Source: a virus. From it: DNA of 40,397 bases. Within the stretch, counting starts at the first letter, position 1. Every line of letters starts with the position of its first letter. Below the pieces are notes generated by a model, which was not told the DNA's origin, made no database searches, and saw only the letters and a list, made by a program, of their open reading frames with translations. Location of the stretch: IMG/VR virus record IMGVR_UViG_3300031772_000096, positions 1 through 40,397 of that record, one strand, 5' to 3'. Made by a program: the position numbers and the translations under genes. Below are positions 16,970-25,550 of this stretch, one piece after another.

Positions 16970-17136
16970 TTAGTTCCGTTCTGTGTGCGATCTGCACGGT
17001 TAAAATAAGAAATGAACACCATTGAAATAATGCTAACAGTTGCGTCAGGTGGAATTAACTTACTGTAAACTCCATAGGCAAACACAATCCCGCAAATCAC
17101 CGTTAATAGATACCTGCCACTGGTTAATTTATTCAT
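16966..17136 (-). CDS. holin-like two-span membrane protein
   Basis: 56 residues. SGRYLLTVICGIVFAYGVYS and ATVSIISMVFISYFNRADR form two membrane helices with a short turn and a charged end; the pattern SGRxxLTVxxGxxFxY ... VFxxYFxRxDR recurs in small phage membrane proteins near endolysin genes and is taken for holins. AAGGGGGTGAAG precedes ATG. Best holin candidate in the genome, although the amidase is about 5 kb away. Confidence 0.6.
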   Translation of the reverse strand: MNKLTSGRYLLTVICGIVFAYGVYSKLIPPDATVSIISMVFISYFNRADRTQNGTK

Positions 17137-17147
17137 TCTTCACCCCC

Positions 17148-17324
17148 TTATTCCCTAAATGCTTTCTTAACTTCGCCTAAAGTTTTTATCTCGGTATCAG
17201 TCTGTCTGCGGGCTGGTACTTTCCATTCGCACCCATAAGCAACACAGATTATCTCATCATCTTGTCTGCACAAGAAAACTCTGTCGTGTATAGGACAGCC
17301 AAATTGTTTACGGTTTTCTGTCAT
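17148..17324 (-). CDS. small Cys-containing protein
   Basis: 58 residues: MTENRKQFGCPIHDRVFLCR..., then ICVAYGCEWKVPARRQTDTE. Cys10, His13, Cys19, Cys27 and Cys32 could hold zinc. ATGA overlap with the upstream membrane protein. No family recognised. Confidence 0.55.
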   Translation of the reverse strand: MTENRKQFGCPIHDRVFLCRQDDEIICVAYGCEWKVPARRQTDTEIKTLGEVKKAFRE

Positions 17325-17566
17325 TTCCTCACACTCAATAAAGTGTCAAGTTTTATATCCATTTTAGCGAGAGATAAATCTATTCCCTTTATACATTGTT
17401 GCAATACCGCAATGTCCTTTTTATTCTCTTGGGATAGGTCAGTTGCTCCCTCTGCTAAGTTATAAGTTTTCATAAAGAAAACAGTCAACATTATGGCAAT
17501 AATCCCTGTCAATAAAGCATAGACTATTTTTAGCCCTACATCTTGTCTACGGTCGCCATTCATCAT
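17321..17566 (-). CDS. membrane-anchored coiled-coil protein (spanin/XhlA-like)
   Basis: 81 residues from ATG 17566 behind AAGGGGGAAATT; an ORF extension to 17605 would cover that ribosome site. One membrane span (VYALLTGIIAIMLTVFFM, about 15-32) is followed by a helical region with heptads (NKKDIAVLQQCIKGIDLSLA, KMDIKLDTLLS). This resembles inner-membrane spanins or haemolysin XhlA-type proteins. The neighbouring lipoprotein gene (17992..18204) could be the outer-membrane partner. Confidence 0.55.
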   Translation of the reverse strand: MMNGDRRQDVGLKIVYALLTGIIAIMLTVFFMKTYNLAEGATDLSQENKKDIAVLQQCIKGIDLSLAKMDIKLDTLLSVRK

Positions 17567-17647
17567 AATTTCCCCCTTTATTGTAATTTCCTTTCCCTTC
17601 GCCAAATCAGAATTTTAATATGCACTTTATTTGCCTTGCGGAGTTTT

Positions 17648-17995
17648 TTAATTATCACCGATTTCACCAGTTGGAAGTATAGTATTTTTATCTTCTAAAA
17701 ATAATCCGCCCATAGAAGAAATTTTTTCTCCCAATATATAAATATTCGTGATTTTATAATTTTTGCTAAAATTCCTAACTTCTTCTAAAGTAGAAAATAT
17801 TTTTAAAGAGGCATTGGTTATTGTCCAATAATCATTCCAACAACAATTTATAGTTAAGTTTACTTCTTCCATAGGTGGACAATCACATTTCCAACCCATT
17901 TTTTTTGTTTCTGTCCATTCATATTCTACAAGATAATCTGCAAAACACAGGGCCGGAAGTAAACATAATAAAACAAATAATAGCAATTTTTTCAT
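17648..17995 (-). CDS. exported Cys-rich protein
   Basis: 115 residues. MKKLLLFVLLCLLPALCFAD is a textbook Sec signal peptide with cleavage after CFA. The mature part has several cysteines (CDCPP, INCCWND) and aromatic residues, which could form disulphides in the periplasm. ATGA overlap with the upstream lipoprotein gene. No family recognised. Confidence 0.6.
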   Translation of the reverse strand: MKKLLLFVLLCLLPALCFADYLVEYEWTETKKMGWKCDCPPMEEVNLTINCCWNDYWTITNASLKIFSTLEEVRNFSKNYKITNIYILGEKISSMGGLFLEDKNTILPTGEIGDN

Positions 17996-18204
17996 CTTAT
18001 CCTCTCTGCCATCGCAATCTTTCCTCTCTCGTCAATATATTCTTTAACCATTCCCGCTTTTTTATATTCCGAATACTTTTTAAAATCTGTAAAGCGGATA
18101 TAATTAGATACTGGACTACACCCCAATATAAAAACAAGACCCAGCAACCCTACTCTTATAGAGTTAGAATAAACAAGGTTATTTGATATACTGGGTCTTT
18201 TCAT
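17992..18204 (-). CDS. small lipoprotein (possible outer-membrane spanin)
   Basis: 70 residues. RVGLLGLVFILGCSPVSNYI has a lipobox (FILGC, Cys29) after a basic N-terminus; the 40-residue mature part is a charged helix. Size and type fit outer-membrane spanins or entry-exclusion lipoproteins. Directly follows the tail protein gene (stop 18205). Confidence 0.55.
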   Translation of the reverse strand: MKRPSISNNLVYSNSIRVGLLGLVFILGCSPVSNYIRFTDFKKYSEYKKAGMVKEYIDERGKIAMAERIR

Positions 18205-19437
18205 TTAATTCACAAAAGTTACTGTTGCTGTGTCTACCCCCCCTGCTGGGGTGTAGGTGGCGTAGGCACTTGGAATACGGTTTTCAAAAGTCCCACTCCA
18301 GGGGTCAGGCCAGGTAGTTCCCATTGACTTATAACTTTCCTGTTTAGTTCCGTCATCGTAATGCCAGTAAAATCCAACACTTGTGCTTCCTACTGCCCCC
18401 AACCAGTATTGAGTTGCGGTTAAACTTCCATAACTAATATCAGTAGTGCACCAGTCATCGGCGGCGGGACAAGCAGTTCCCGTTGAGGTATAGGCGAGTC
18501 TTGTAGTAGGAGTTCCTGAAACATCAGAATATAATGCTACCAATAAATCATTTACTCCTTTTCGTCTAATATAATGACTTATACTTGTGAGTGTTCCACC
18601 TGTAGGATTTGTTATTGCTTTTGCAACTATTCCATACCCACTTGAAGCATCTCCTTCTGTTCCACCTATTCCTTGAGTTCCAAACCAATCATTAAACTTG
18701 AGGGGATATTTTGCTGTATCTAATATTTTCTGGTCAACCGTTAAAGTATAAACACCATTTTCAATATGTAAATCCACCCAACAAACAAATTTACCGTCTG
18801 CGTCTAATAATCGTGGTCTATAATAATGACCGAATTTCCCGCATCCATAATTAACTTGTCCGATAATATGATTTGCTTTTGTTTTGTGATATACCGCATA
18901 ACTACCATTTACTTCAACAGGTCTTTTGTTTATTCCACAGTATCCATTATCTTCCCAAGTAGAACCATCAGGGTTTTGGTTTTTAAGTGGCGGTTGATAA
19001 AAGAAATCAAACTCCTCCCACCCCTCTAACTGAAATTGGAATACATTCGTGGCAGGTTTCTCATAGAGGATAAGACCGAATTTAAGGTTCTCTGAATTAT
19101 CAGGGTCGGGATTAGCATACCAACCTATCTTATCCCCTTTGTGTTCAATTTTATTTCCTATGAGTGAGGTTACGGCGTTAGGAATATCAAAGAGGGGTTT
19201 TATGGTGAGGGAGTTTTCTGGCTTGCCAGACTTGTCCTTCCACTTGGTAAAGGTTATCTGGGGCTTAAAAGCAGTAAATTGAGAAGCATTCTTATCGCCT
19301 ATAATAACTTCATCATTGGCTTCGCCCAGAGTAACTTTATATGCTTTAGTATTAGCAATAGGAGTGATATTCTTTTCTTGAGCAAAACAAGTTGAGGTGA
19401 GGAAAAGGAAAGATAAAAGTAGAAAGAGTTTTTTCAT
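18205..19437 (-). CDS. exported tail-associated or adhesin-like protein
   Basis: 410 residues. MKKLFLLLSFLFLTSTCFAQ is a Sec signal peptide (cleavage CFA-QE). Mature protein is Gly/Thr/Asp-rich and beta-rich. The second half, with ITNPTGGTLTSISHYIRRKG, DLLVALYSDVSGTPTTRLAY and ATQYWLGAVG, looks like a carbohydrate-binding or jelly-roll module. It ends the row of tail-fibre genes, so a receptor-binding or tail-tip role is likely, yet it carries an export signal. The 28247 gene has the same FAQEK cleavage context. Confidence 0.65.
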   Translation of the reverse strand: MKKLFLLLSFLFLTSTCFAQEKNITPIANTKAYKVTLGEANDEVIIGDKNASQFTAFKPQITFTKWKDKSGKPENSLTIKPLFDIPNAVTSLIGNKIEHKGDKIGWYANPDPDNSENLKFGLILYEKPATNVFQFQLEGWEEFDFFYQPPLKNQNPDGSTWEDNGYCGINKRPVEVNGSYAVYHKTKANHIIGQVNYGCGKFGHYYRPRLLDADGKFVCWVDLHIENGVYTLTVDQKILDTAKYPLKFNDWFGTQGIGGTEGDASSGYGIVAKAITNPTGGTLTSISHYIRRKGVNDLLVALYSDVSGTPTTRLAYTSTGTACPAADDWCTTDISYGSLTATQYWLGAVGSTSVGFYWHYDDGTKQESYKSMGTTWPDPWSGTFENRIPSAYATYTPAGGVDTATVTFVN

Positions 19438-19438
19438 A

Positions 19439-21562
19439 TTATTGAGTATAGTTAAAAGTTACCCCTACAACTCCGCCAGTTGTCCAGGTAGTTGCCGTGA
19501 TGTGAAATCCTACCCAGTCATTCGCATCTATCGAGGGGTTACTCAAAGATGCGTCATCTGCGGCGTTTGTGCCAGATGTAACAGTTATATCCGTAGCCCC
19601 GTCTACTCCTGCACAGTTCGCCCCATTCGCATCACACTCGTCGAGATGGCAAGTAGCAGACCACGAAGTTCCAGTGGCAGTAACATTGACACTTGTTATA
19701 GTAATCGCCACAGGAGTTTTCCATAAAGTCCCATAATCAGAAGCAGTGGATACTGTGCCTGATAATTGAAAACTCTTACTCAATGGCACTTGTCCCGCAC
19801 CTGTTCCCCAGTCTATATCTACAAGACCTAAACTATCGGCAGGCAAAGTTAATTCGCCATTTCCCGTTCCATCTGTAGTCAAAGCGATAGTATCAGTTGT
19901 AGCATCTCCGATTGTAAAAGAGATATTTCCACTTTTTATATCTCCGCCCGATACAGTAATATCCCCTGAAAATGTAGCCAGTCCTGTCGTCCAAGTAACT
20001 GTATAATCAGTCGCAAGGTCAAAAGTCCATACCTGTTGAGCTCCAGCTCCCCAAGTGGGAGCGATAACTTCGGCAGGAGCAAATTTAAGCACTGCCGTAT
20101 CTATGGCTAAGCCTACGCCTTCTAAATCTGTGCAAGCAGTAACATCAGTTGTAATTATTCCAGCTAATCCATCCAATCGGTCTAATTCGGCGGCTGAAAG
20201 TGTAGTCGGTGTAGAAGTGGTTAAACTTGTAGTAATGGTAGGTGTAGTTAAGTTCCAAGAGGTAACTGCTACGCTATCGTCTATTGTAGGTAAAGCCCAA
20301 GTGCCACCGAGTTCTCCTCCTGGTGTTTCCGTAGAATTGTAAACAGCATTTGTGCCTTCCGTTAAAGTCGCAACATCTACCGTTCCAGAAAATGTCGTTT
20401 TCGCAGTTGTCCAGGTCATTGTTACATCAGTAGCCAAGTCAATAGTCCAAACAATACCTGCACCCGAACCCCAAGTTAAATTTCCAAGTTCAGTAGCGTC
20501 AAAGGTTAAAGTAGTATCTGCGTCAGCACCAGGCAAGACATCATTCTCGCCACCTGAAAGACCTACACCTGCGACTATATCTTTAGCAAGTGTCCCAGCC
20601 ATTTTTCCATTAAAAGTATTCCAATCGGTTGACCATAAATAACCATTTGTTGTAGTGTCTGCTTTTGGTATGGCTATTGTAATGTCTGCTTCTGCTCCAG
20701 GTAAAATATTATCTGTGCCGCCTGTAATGGGTGCAGTCGTAACTAAATCCTTGGCTAAAGTGCCAGCCATTTTATCGTTAAATGTATTCCAATCTGTGCT
20801 CCAAAGATAACCGTTTGTAGTTGTATCTGCTTTAGTGATAGATAAAGTTATATCAGCTTCCGCACCTGGAAGTATGTTGTCGGTCCCACCAGCTAAAGGA
20901 GTGGTAGTTACTAAATCTTTAGCAAGCGTTCCAGCCATTTTGTCATTAAAGGTATTCCAGTCGGTTGACCAGAGATAGCCATTAGTTGAGGTATCGGCTT
21001 TTCCAAGTATCGTCTGAATTTCAGCAGAAGTATCTACTGTGGGGTCGACTTCGGTATGTATAAGTGTTCCCCCTGTGGTAGGAAGTGTCCAAGTAACCGC
21101 ACCTGCAATATCTGGAATAATTAAAGTCCCTGCCCCCTGTGGGTCATAAAAACTGATATAAGTCCCGCCATCTGAGGTGCCGTCAAGACAAGCACCACCT
21201 GTGCAGTCGCCTACATCAGTAACATCACCGGCACCGGCAGGGGCATTTTCAGTGCATACTACCTTACCTCCGCTTTCAATACACCATTTGCCAGTTGTAA
21301 GAGTGCCGATTTTATCGCAACTATCAACTATATTATTAACATCTGTATCGTAGGTGGCTTTGAGCATATCACCAGAACCACCCCCCGAAAAAGTAACTAC
21401 TAATCCTGTGGCGGTATTAGATAATGAAGTATTGGGAAATCTTACTTTGGTAGGAAAAACTGAAGGAGAACCATCTTGTTCAATCCAATTAACAGGCGGA
21501 AAAGCACCGTAAGAATTACTTGCAAAACAGAGTATCGCTAATATAATAAATAATTTACGCAT
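19439..21562 (-). CDS. long tail-fibre protein with 56-residue repeats and a signal peptide
   Basis: 707 residues, Thr/Gly/Ala-rich. MRKLFIILAILCFASNSYGA is a signal-peptide-like N-terminus. Three near-identical 56-residue repeats cover residues 188-355, each with TTNGYLWSTDWNTFNDKMAG and DNILPGAEADIT; the GYLxSTDWNTFN motif is common in phage tail fibres and bacterial adhesins. Later LATDVTMTWTTAKTTFSG and LATDYTVTWTTGLATFSG form a second diverged pair. The C-terminus (VDWGTGAGQVPLSKSFQL... GVTFNYTQ) probably forms the receptor-binding tip. A fibre with an export signal is odd for a virion protein. Confidence 0.78.
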   Translation of the reverse strand: MRKLFIILAILCFASNSYGAFPPVNWIEQDGSPSVFPTKVRFPNTSLSNTATGLVVTFSGGGSGDMLKATYDTDVNNIVDSCDKIGTLTTGKWCIESGGKVVCTENAPAGAGDVTDVGDCTGGACLDGTSDGGTYISFYDPQGAGTLIIPDIAGAVTWTLPTTGGTLIHTEVDPTVDTSAEIQTILGKADTSTNGYLWSTDWNTFNDKMAGTLAKDLVTTTPLAGGTDNILPGAEADITLSITKADTTTNGYLWSTDWNTFNDKMAGTLAKDLVTTAPITGGTDNILPGAEADITIAIPKADTTTNGYLWSTDWNTFNGKMAGTLAKDIVAGVGLSGGENDVLPGADADTTLTFDATELGNLTWGSGAGIVWTIDLATDVTMTWTTAKTTFSGTVDVATLTEGTNAVYNSTETPGGELGGTWALPTIDDSVAVTSWNLTTPTITTSLTTSTPTTLSAAELDRLDGLAGIITTDVTACTDLEGVGLAIDTAVLKFAPAEVIAPTWGAGAQQVWTFDLATDYTVTWTTGLATFSGDITVSGGDIKSGNISFTIGDATTDTIALTTDGTGNGELTLPADSLGLVDIDWGTGAGQVPLSKSFQLSGTVSTASDYGTLWKTPVAITITSVNVTATGTSWSATCHLDECDANGANCAGVDGATDITVTSGTNAADDASLSNPSIDANDWVGFHITATTWTTGGVVGVTFNYTQ
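20498..21001. repeat. three 168-bp repeats in the tail-fibre gene
   Basis: Encode residues 188-355 of the fibre protein. Copies 1 and 2 are nearly identical in protein; copy 3 differs at the end (GVGLSGGENDVLPGADADTT). The DNA has drifted more than the protein, so these are old repeats under selection, not a recent duplication. Confidence 0.85.
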
Positions 21563-21569
21563 AATTCTC

Positions 21570-21893
21570 CTAATAAGTTACATAAAGGAACGCTACGCCA
21601 TCACCGTCAGATGTCGAGTCAATGTAAACTTTATTCAAGTCGTCTATATCAATTTCCACATCTTGTAAGGGAACGAGTTGCTTTCCTCTGCCATTTGCTA
21701 CCGTTGAACCCCCAACCCAGATATTCCCAGAATTAGCCCCTAAAGCAGTAATGAGGACTTTCTTGCAGGGTATTGAAGTTGTAGAGAGTTGAACTGCTGT
21801 TCCTGCGGTGGTTACGGTTTGTGAACCGTCTGAAATTGTATTTGGCGGTGTCTCAAACACACCGAACTCATTCCTTCCTGGTGTTAGCGACAT
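21570..21893 (-). CDS. small beta-rich structural protein
   Basis: 107 residues. TVTTAGTAVQLSTTSIPCKK, VLITALGANSGNIWVGGSTV and a final GVAFLYVTY match a small phage structural protein type (AGTAVQLS ... ANxGxIWVG). It has no signal peptide, unlike its neighbours, and lies immediately upstream of the tail fibre, so it is probably a minor virion or fibre-attachment protein. Confidence 0.7.
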   Translation of the reverse strand: MSLTPGRNEFGVFETPPNTISDGSQTVTTAGTAVQLSTTSIPCKKVLITALGANSGNIWVGGSTVANGRGKQLVPLQDVEIDIDDLNKVYIDSTSDGDGVAFLYVTY

Positions 21894-21902
21894 ATTTACT
21901 CC

Positions 21903-21931
21903 TTGACAAAGTTATGTTTATAGTGTATAGT
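21903..21931 (+). promoter_or_regulatory. near-consensus sigma70 promoter of the moron
   Basis: TTGACA (21903..21908), 17-bp spacer, TATAGT (21926..21931); the best promoter in the window. ATG of the lipoprotein gene starts eight bases after the -10 box, where transcription should begin, so the mRNA is probably leaderless. Confidence 0.8.
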
Positions 21932-21938
21932 TAATTTA

Positions 21939-22271
21939 ATGAAAAAGTTTGTAATCATTTTAGTTTTAATTCCTTTTCTGCAAGGTTGTGCTGTCGGTCT
22001 TTTAGCCGCAGGTATTGGTTATGGTGTCGGTCAGGGTCGCAAAGCATCTGCTCAAATGTTAGAAGCAAAAGGTCAATATGTTTCCCGCTATGACACCTTC
22101 AAAGTTGAAATGGAAAAAATAAATCTTGAACGAGAAAAAGCCAAACTTACCCCTCAACCTATACCTACCTTTGAAGAATGGCTCAATGAACAACCAATGA
22201 GTGCCTCTGAAATTAAGTTATTCCAAAAATACAAGGTAATAACTGCTAAGGATTTGAAAGAGCAAAAATGA
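21939..22271 (+). CDS. moron lipoprotein, oppositely oriented in the tail operon
   Basis: 110 residues. MKKFVIILVLIPFLQGCAVG has a clear lipobox (FLQGC, Cys17). Next is a Gly-rich stretch (GLLAAGIGYGVGQGRKASAQ) and a charged helix, then PTFEEWLNEQPMSASEIKLF, a pattern resembling short C-terminal helical domains that pack on a partner. It has its own strong promoter, runs against the surrounding late genes and has no ribosome site, all typical of a moron expressed outside the lytic programme. By analogy with phage lipoproteins such as T5 Llp, it could block superinfection; this is inference. Confidence 0.75.
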   Translation: MKKFVIILVLIPFLQGCAVGLLAAGIGYGVGQGRKASAQMLEAKGQYVSRYDTFKVEMEKINLEREKAKLTPQPIPTFEEWLNEQPMSASEIKLFQKYKVITAKDLKEQK

Positions 22272-22354
22272 ATATATTAGAAGCAATAAGTATTTCGGTT
22301 CTTGTTGTATGTATGGTATGGATATTGATACTACCCCTGTTTAATTCCCCTTAA
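22268..22354 (+). CDS. membrane peptide coupled to the moron lipoprotein
   Basis: 28 residues: MNILEAISISVLVVCMVWIL..., ending PLFNSP, a single hydrophobic helix. It starts in an ATGA overlap with the lipoprotein stop and ends 14 nt inside the convergent 22341..24719 gene. Probably an inner-membrane partner of the lipoprotein. Confidence 0.5.
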   Translation: MNILEAISISVLVVCMVWILILPLFNSP

Positions 22355-24719
22355 TCTCCTTATATTTCTCCTGCATTTTTTGCCCGAACTTCTTTATCAT
22401 CATATCTGTATAAGTAAGTCCTTTTTTCTTCTGCTCAGGAGTAAGGTCAACCGCCTTAATTACAAAATCTTTCGCTTTTTCTAATTTAGACAATTCATCT
22501 TGTAGAGGTGCGAGTTTTTCACCCATCTTCATTAACTTTTCATTCCTAAGAAATAACCTTCTTGCTTCTTCTTTTCTACCTTGATTAAGTAATTCTTTAG
22601 TGTGTTGTATAACCGACTTTGAAGAATAAACTATTTCTGTGGGAGTCGGAGAATAAGTTTGTAATCCTACTCCAAATATCCCAGGAATACCCATTCCTAT
22701 TCCTTCTAATCCTCGTTCTTTATATAAATCAAACATATCCTGAATTACCATAGGAGTAAATCGTTGAGCAACCTCTTGGGGAATATTAAACTCTTTACCT
22801 AAATTATTTTGTCCCCTTAAAAGTCCAAGAGCAAATGTAACTACGGGTGCTTCTTTTGTTTCTAAAAATCTCCCAAGAATATCGGTTCGTGTTAATGGTT
22901 TATATCCTTCGCCGACAGTAGTCTTTACCCCAGTAGTAGAACTGATATGTTCTCCAGTTATTAGTTGTGTGGCTAATCTAAGATATTGTTGAAAACCACC
23001 CCAAATATCATAACGGGTATTTTCTGTTTTAATCTTAGCGAAATCGGCACTTCTTGATTCTGTCCCTACATTTGCTCCCCCCATCTTTGCCAAAGTCATA
23101 ACTGAAATTGCTGTTCCCGCAAAGGTTAATAAAGACTTCAATGCTTCTTTCCTGACGAATGGGTCAAGTTTCACATAATAAATAGGATTAAGTAGATTTA
23201 TTCTTGAAGCCATAAGACGGGGAGAGAAAAAGACAGAATTTAAAGTTACCGCAGACCTCTCTAATGCTCCAGGTAATTTACCCCTTCCAGTTGCCGCACT
23301 AATAAAATTTCCTATATCCTTTAATAATTTACCTTCTATGGGAAGTCCCTGTTTTTGAGCAAACCCTACCATATCATCAAAAACATCTGCCCTTAGTTTA
23401 TTTAAGAAGCCAGTATATGCCCGATTAGAACCCCTTACTATATGACCTAACACTGGTATTTTTTCGGCAAGATTAGACATAAATTTTTCTTCCCTACCAA
23501 CAAGTGTTGTTCCTATATCGGTAAGTGAAAGACCCCCCTCTTTCATTAAAGAATAAGTAGGTCTTTTGGATATATCTTGCATTAAACCTTGATATGATTT
23601 TTCATTAAAGGCATACTTAAACATATCCCTAAATGCGGGTAACCATTGTTTTGGTCTGCCGATTAAAAATAAACCTTGTCGCAAGGGTGCGGACATATCA
23701 GCACTTGCCATAATTGCACGGGGAACATTTAATACCTCTTCTGTTCCCTCAAATACTTTCTGCATAAGAGGTCTTTTAGATAATACCGTTTTTATAAAAT
23801 CGGGGGGAAATACTTGACCAAGTAGTTTTAATTCTCCCTCAGTTGGAACAGAACCACCCTCTGCACCTAATAATTTACTAAGTCCTGTTTTAGTTGAAAT
23901 CTTTTCATAGGGAGATAATACTGGATGTTGTTCTACTACATTAAATAAAGAGTCAATGTCTGGTTGATTTACTTTACCCCTAATTCCCTCAAATTGAACC
24001 TTTGGTAGTTCACCCTTTAATGCTTTAAGTTGTGCAAAATATCCCTGCTCGCCAGGAACTGTTTGTCCTACTTCAATTATTTGCCCCGCCCTCTTAGACC
24101 TTTCTATGGCGTATAACTTTTCTTGTTGTCCTCTAATTGGTTTGGCTTCTTTTAATGCTTGGGTTATTTTTTGGATAGGGTTTTGTTGTAGTATTTCTTC
24201 TGCGATAGGTTGGGTAACCTTATTTCCCAATTCCCCAACGCCTTTTATAAATCCCTTACCAACTGGAACTTTCGTTGCAATCTCACCTAAAGTAGTTCCC
24301 GCCATAGGTATCTTTCCTAATAATCTACCAATGGGTAATGGAATATAGGAAGCAGGTGTAGTCGCTATATCACCAACATCTCCTGCTACCCCAGTTATAA
24401 AAGACCTTAAAAAAGCGGGTGTATATCTTTCCCCACCCGACTTGGTTGCAAACTTCTCCATTAACTTTTCTTTGGGAGATTTACCACCAAGAGTTTTTGA
24501 GACAGGTTGTAAAACAGTTTTGAAAGGATGTTGTCTAATATAAGAAAGGATATCTTGAGAGATAGGAGATTCTTGGGTAGGAACGACTGTTTGAGTAGTA
24601 GTCGCCTGTTCATATTTATTCCAATCAATATTCTTCTTAACTGGTGTTCCATACTTATCCCAGTTAATATCTTTTTGAGTAGAATTACCCTTTTCGTATT
24701 TTTCCCAATTTATATCCAT
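22341..24719 (-). CDS. large internal virion / ejection protein (LPD38-like)
   Basis: 792 residues from ATG 24719 (GGTGG upstream). The N-terminus has three repeats of (D/N)I(N/D)W(E/D/N)KY. The centre contains a long conserved helical region: LRQGLFLIGRPKQWLPAFRD, SNRAYTGFLNKLRADVFDD, FFSPRLMASRINLLNP and TRYDIWGGFQQYLRLATQLI, the signature of large proteins in podovirus genomes associated with polyvalent domains (LPD38 type). These are packaged in the head and ejected with DNA. The last 100 residues form a charged coiled coil. It is the largest product here. Confidence 0.75.
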   Translation of the reverse strand: MDINWEKYEKGNSTQKDINWDKYGTPVKKNIDWNKYEQATTTQTVVPTQESPISQDILSYIRQHPFKTVLQPVSKTLGGKSPKEKLMEKFATKSGGERYTPAFLRSFITGVAGDVGDIATTPASYIPLPIGRLLGKIPMAGTTLGEIATKVPVGKGFIKGVGELGNKVTQPIAEEILQQNPIQKITQALKEAKPIRGQQEKLYAIERSKRAGQIIEVGQTVPGEQGYFAQLKALKGELPKVQFEGIRGKVNQPDIDSLFNVVEQHPVLSPYEKISTKTGLSKLLGAEGGSVPTEGELKLLGQVFPPDFIKTVLSKRPLMQKVFEGTEEVLNVPRAIMASADMSAPLRQGLFLIGRPKQWLPAFRDMFKYAFNEKSYQGLMQDISKRPTYSLMKEGGLSLTDIGTTLVGREEKFMSNLAEKIPVLGHIVRGSNRAYTGFLNKLRADVFDDMVGFAQKQGLPIEGKLLKDIGNFISAATGRGKLPGALERSAVTLNSVFFSPRLMASRINLLNPIYYVKLDPFVRKEALKSLLTFAGTAISVMTLAKMGGANVGTESRSADFAKIKTENTRYDIWGGFQQYLRLATQLITGEHISSTTGVKTTVGEGYKPLTRTDILGRFLETKEAPVVTFALGLLRGQNNLGKEFNIPQEVAQRFTPMVIQDMFDLYKERGLEGIGMGIPGIFGVGLQTYSPTPTEIVYSSKSVIQHTKELLNQGRKEEARRLFLRNEKLMKMGEKLAPLQDELSKLEKAKDFVIKAVDLTPEQKKKGLTYTDMMIKKFGQKMQEKYKEIKGN

Positions 24720-24720
24720 T

Positions 24721-25539
24721 TTATCTACCACCAAATATTGCTTCCCTCATTTGATTCATACCCGTTTGATTTTTACCATAATATTCTTCTGGAAACAAAA
24801 TCCTTCTAATCTCTGTTGGACTATCTGGATATTTAGCAACAAGTTCATTAAATAAACTATCCTTTTGCTCTGGAGATAATTTAGGCATTAAAACAGTGGC
24901 TTTTGATAAATCACTTTGTAAACTAATTTGTTGTTGTTTATCCCTAGTAGTCAATTTAGTGTTTACTATTTGTGCTTGTTGTGATGTCGCCTCTGCCGAC
25001 GAAGGTTGCCCTAACTTAGACATAACTATATTAGGCACTACCCCCCCAGCGTAATAAGCAGTCTTTCTACCCTGAGAAACATCTTGTAATCCTTCTGGTT
25101 GTGGTTGTCCAGTAAGAGAGTTAATCATTCCTCTTATAAAACCCACATCTGGATTTTGTTGTCCACCTTGTTGTTGACCCATCTGTAAATATGCAGGTGG
25201 TATTCTATTTGAAGTCATACCATATCCAGGCATTGCTTCGCCTTGACCCTGAATTGATTGCCCCATTGGTCCAGGAACTCTTATTCTTCCTAAATCAACA
25301 TTGGGGGTTTGTTCTATGCCATATTTTTTAGGGTCAAAAGCCGTTCCTGCTAACATTTGTGGAGTATTCCCTCCCTTATCAGAAGCAAACGCCTCAGTTA
25401 ATTTTCCTAATCCTGCCCCCTGTTGCATCCTATTTAAACCCCATTTACCAACTGCTGTCGCACCCTTACCTACTGCCTTTGCACCTGTCATTGCGGCAGT
25501 TCCTAACATTTTTAAAATTGCTAATAAAATCGCTGGCAT
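24721..25539 (-). CDS. internal virion protein (Gly/Gln-rich)
   Basis: 272 residues. It begins with an amphipathic, membrane-active-like stretch (AILLAILKMLGTAAMTGAKA), followed by a Gly/Gln/Pro-rich middle (YLQMGQQQGGQQNPD) and a helical end (LSPEQKDSLFNELVAKYPDS). Position between two other internal-protein genes suggests an ejection-apparatus component that interacts with membranes. TAA at 24721 lies two bases before the next ATG. Confidence 0.65.
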   Translation of the reverse strand: MPAILLAILKMLGTAAMTGAKAVGKGATAVGKWGLNRMQQGAGLGKLTEAFASDKGGNTPQMLAGTAFDPKKYGIEQTPNVDLGRIRVPGPMGQSIQGQGEAMPGYGMTSNRIPPAYLQMGQQQGGQQNPDVGFIRGMINSLTGQPQPEGLQDVSQGRKTAYYAGGVVPNIVMSKLGQPSSAEATSQQAQIVNTKLTTRDKQQQISLQSDLSKATVLMPKLSPEQKDSLFNELVAKYPDSPTEIRRILFPEEYYGKNQTGMNQMREAIFGGR

Positions 25540-25550
25540 AATTTACCCCC

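Noticed and set aside
19397-20642. Several 70-110-residue plus-strand frames opposite the fibre gene
   Set aside because: Low-complexity mirror frames of a repetitive Thr/Gly/Val gene, no ribosome sites.
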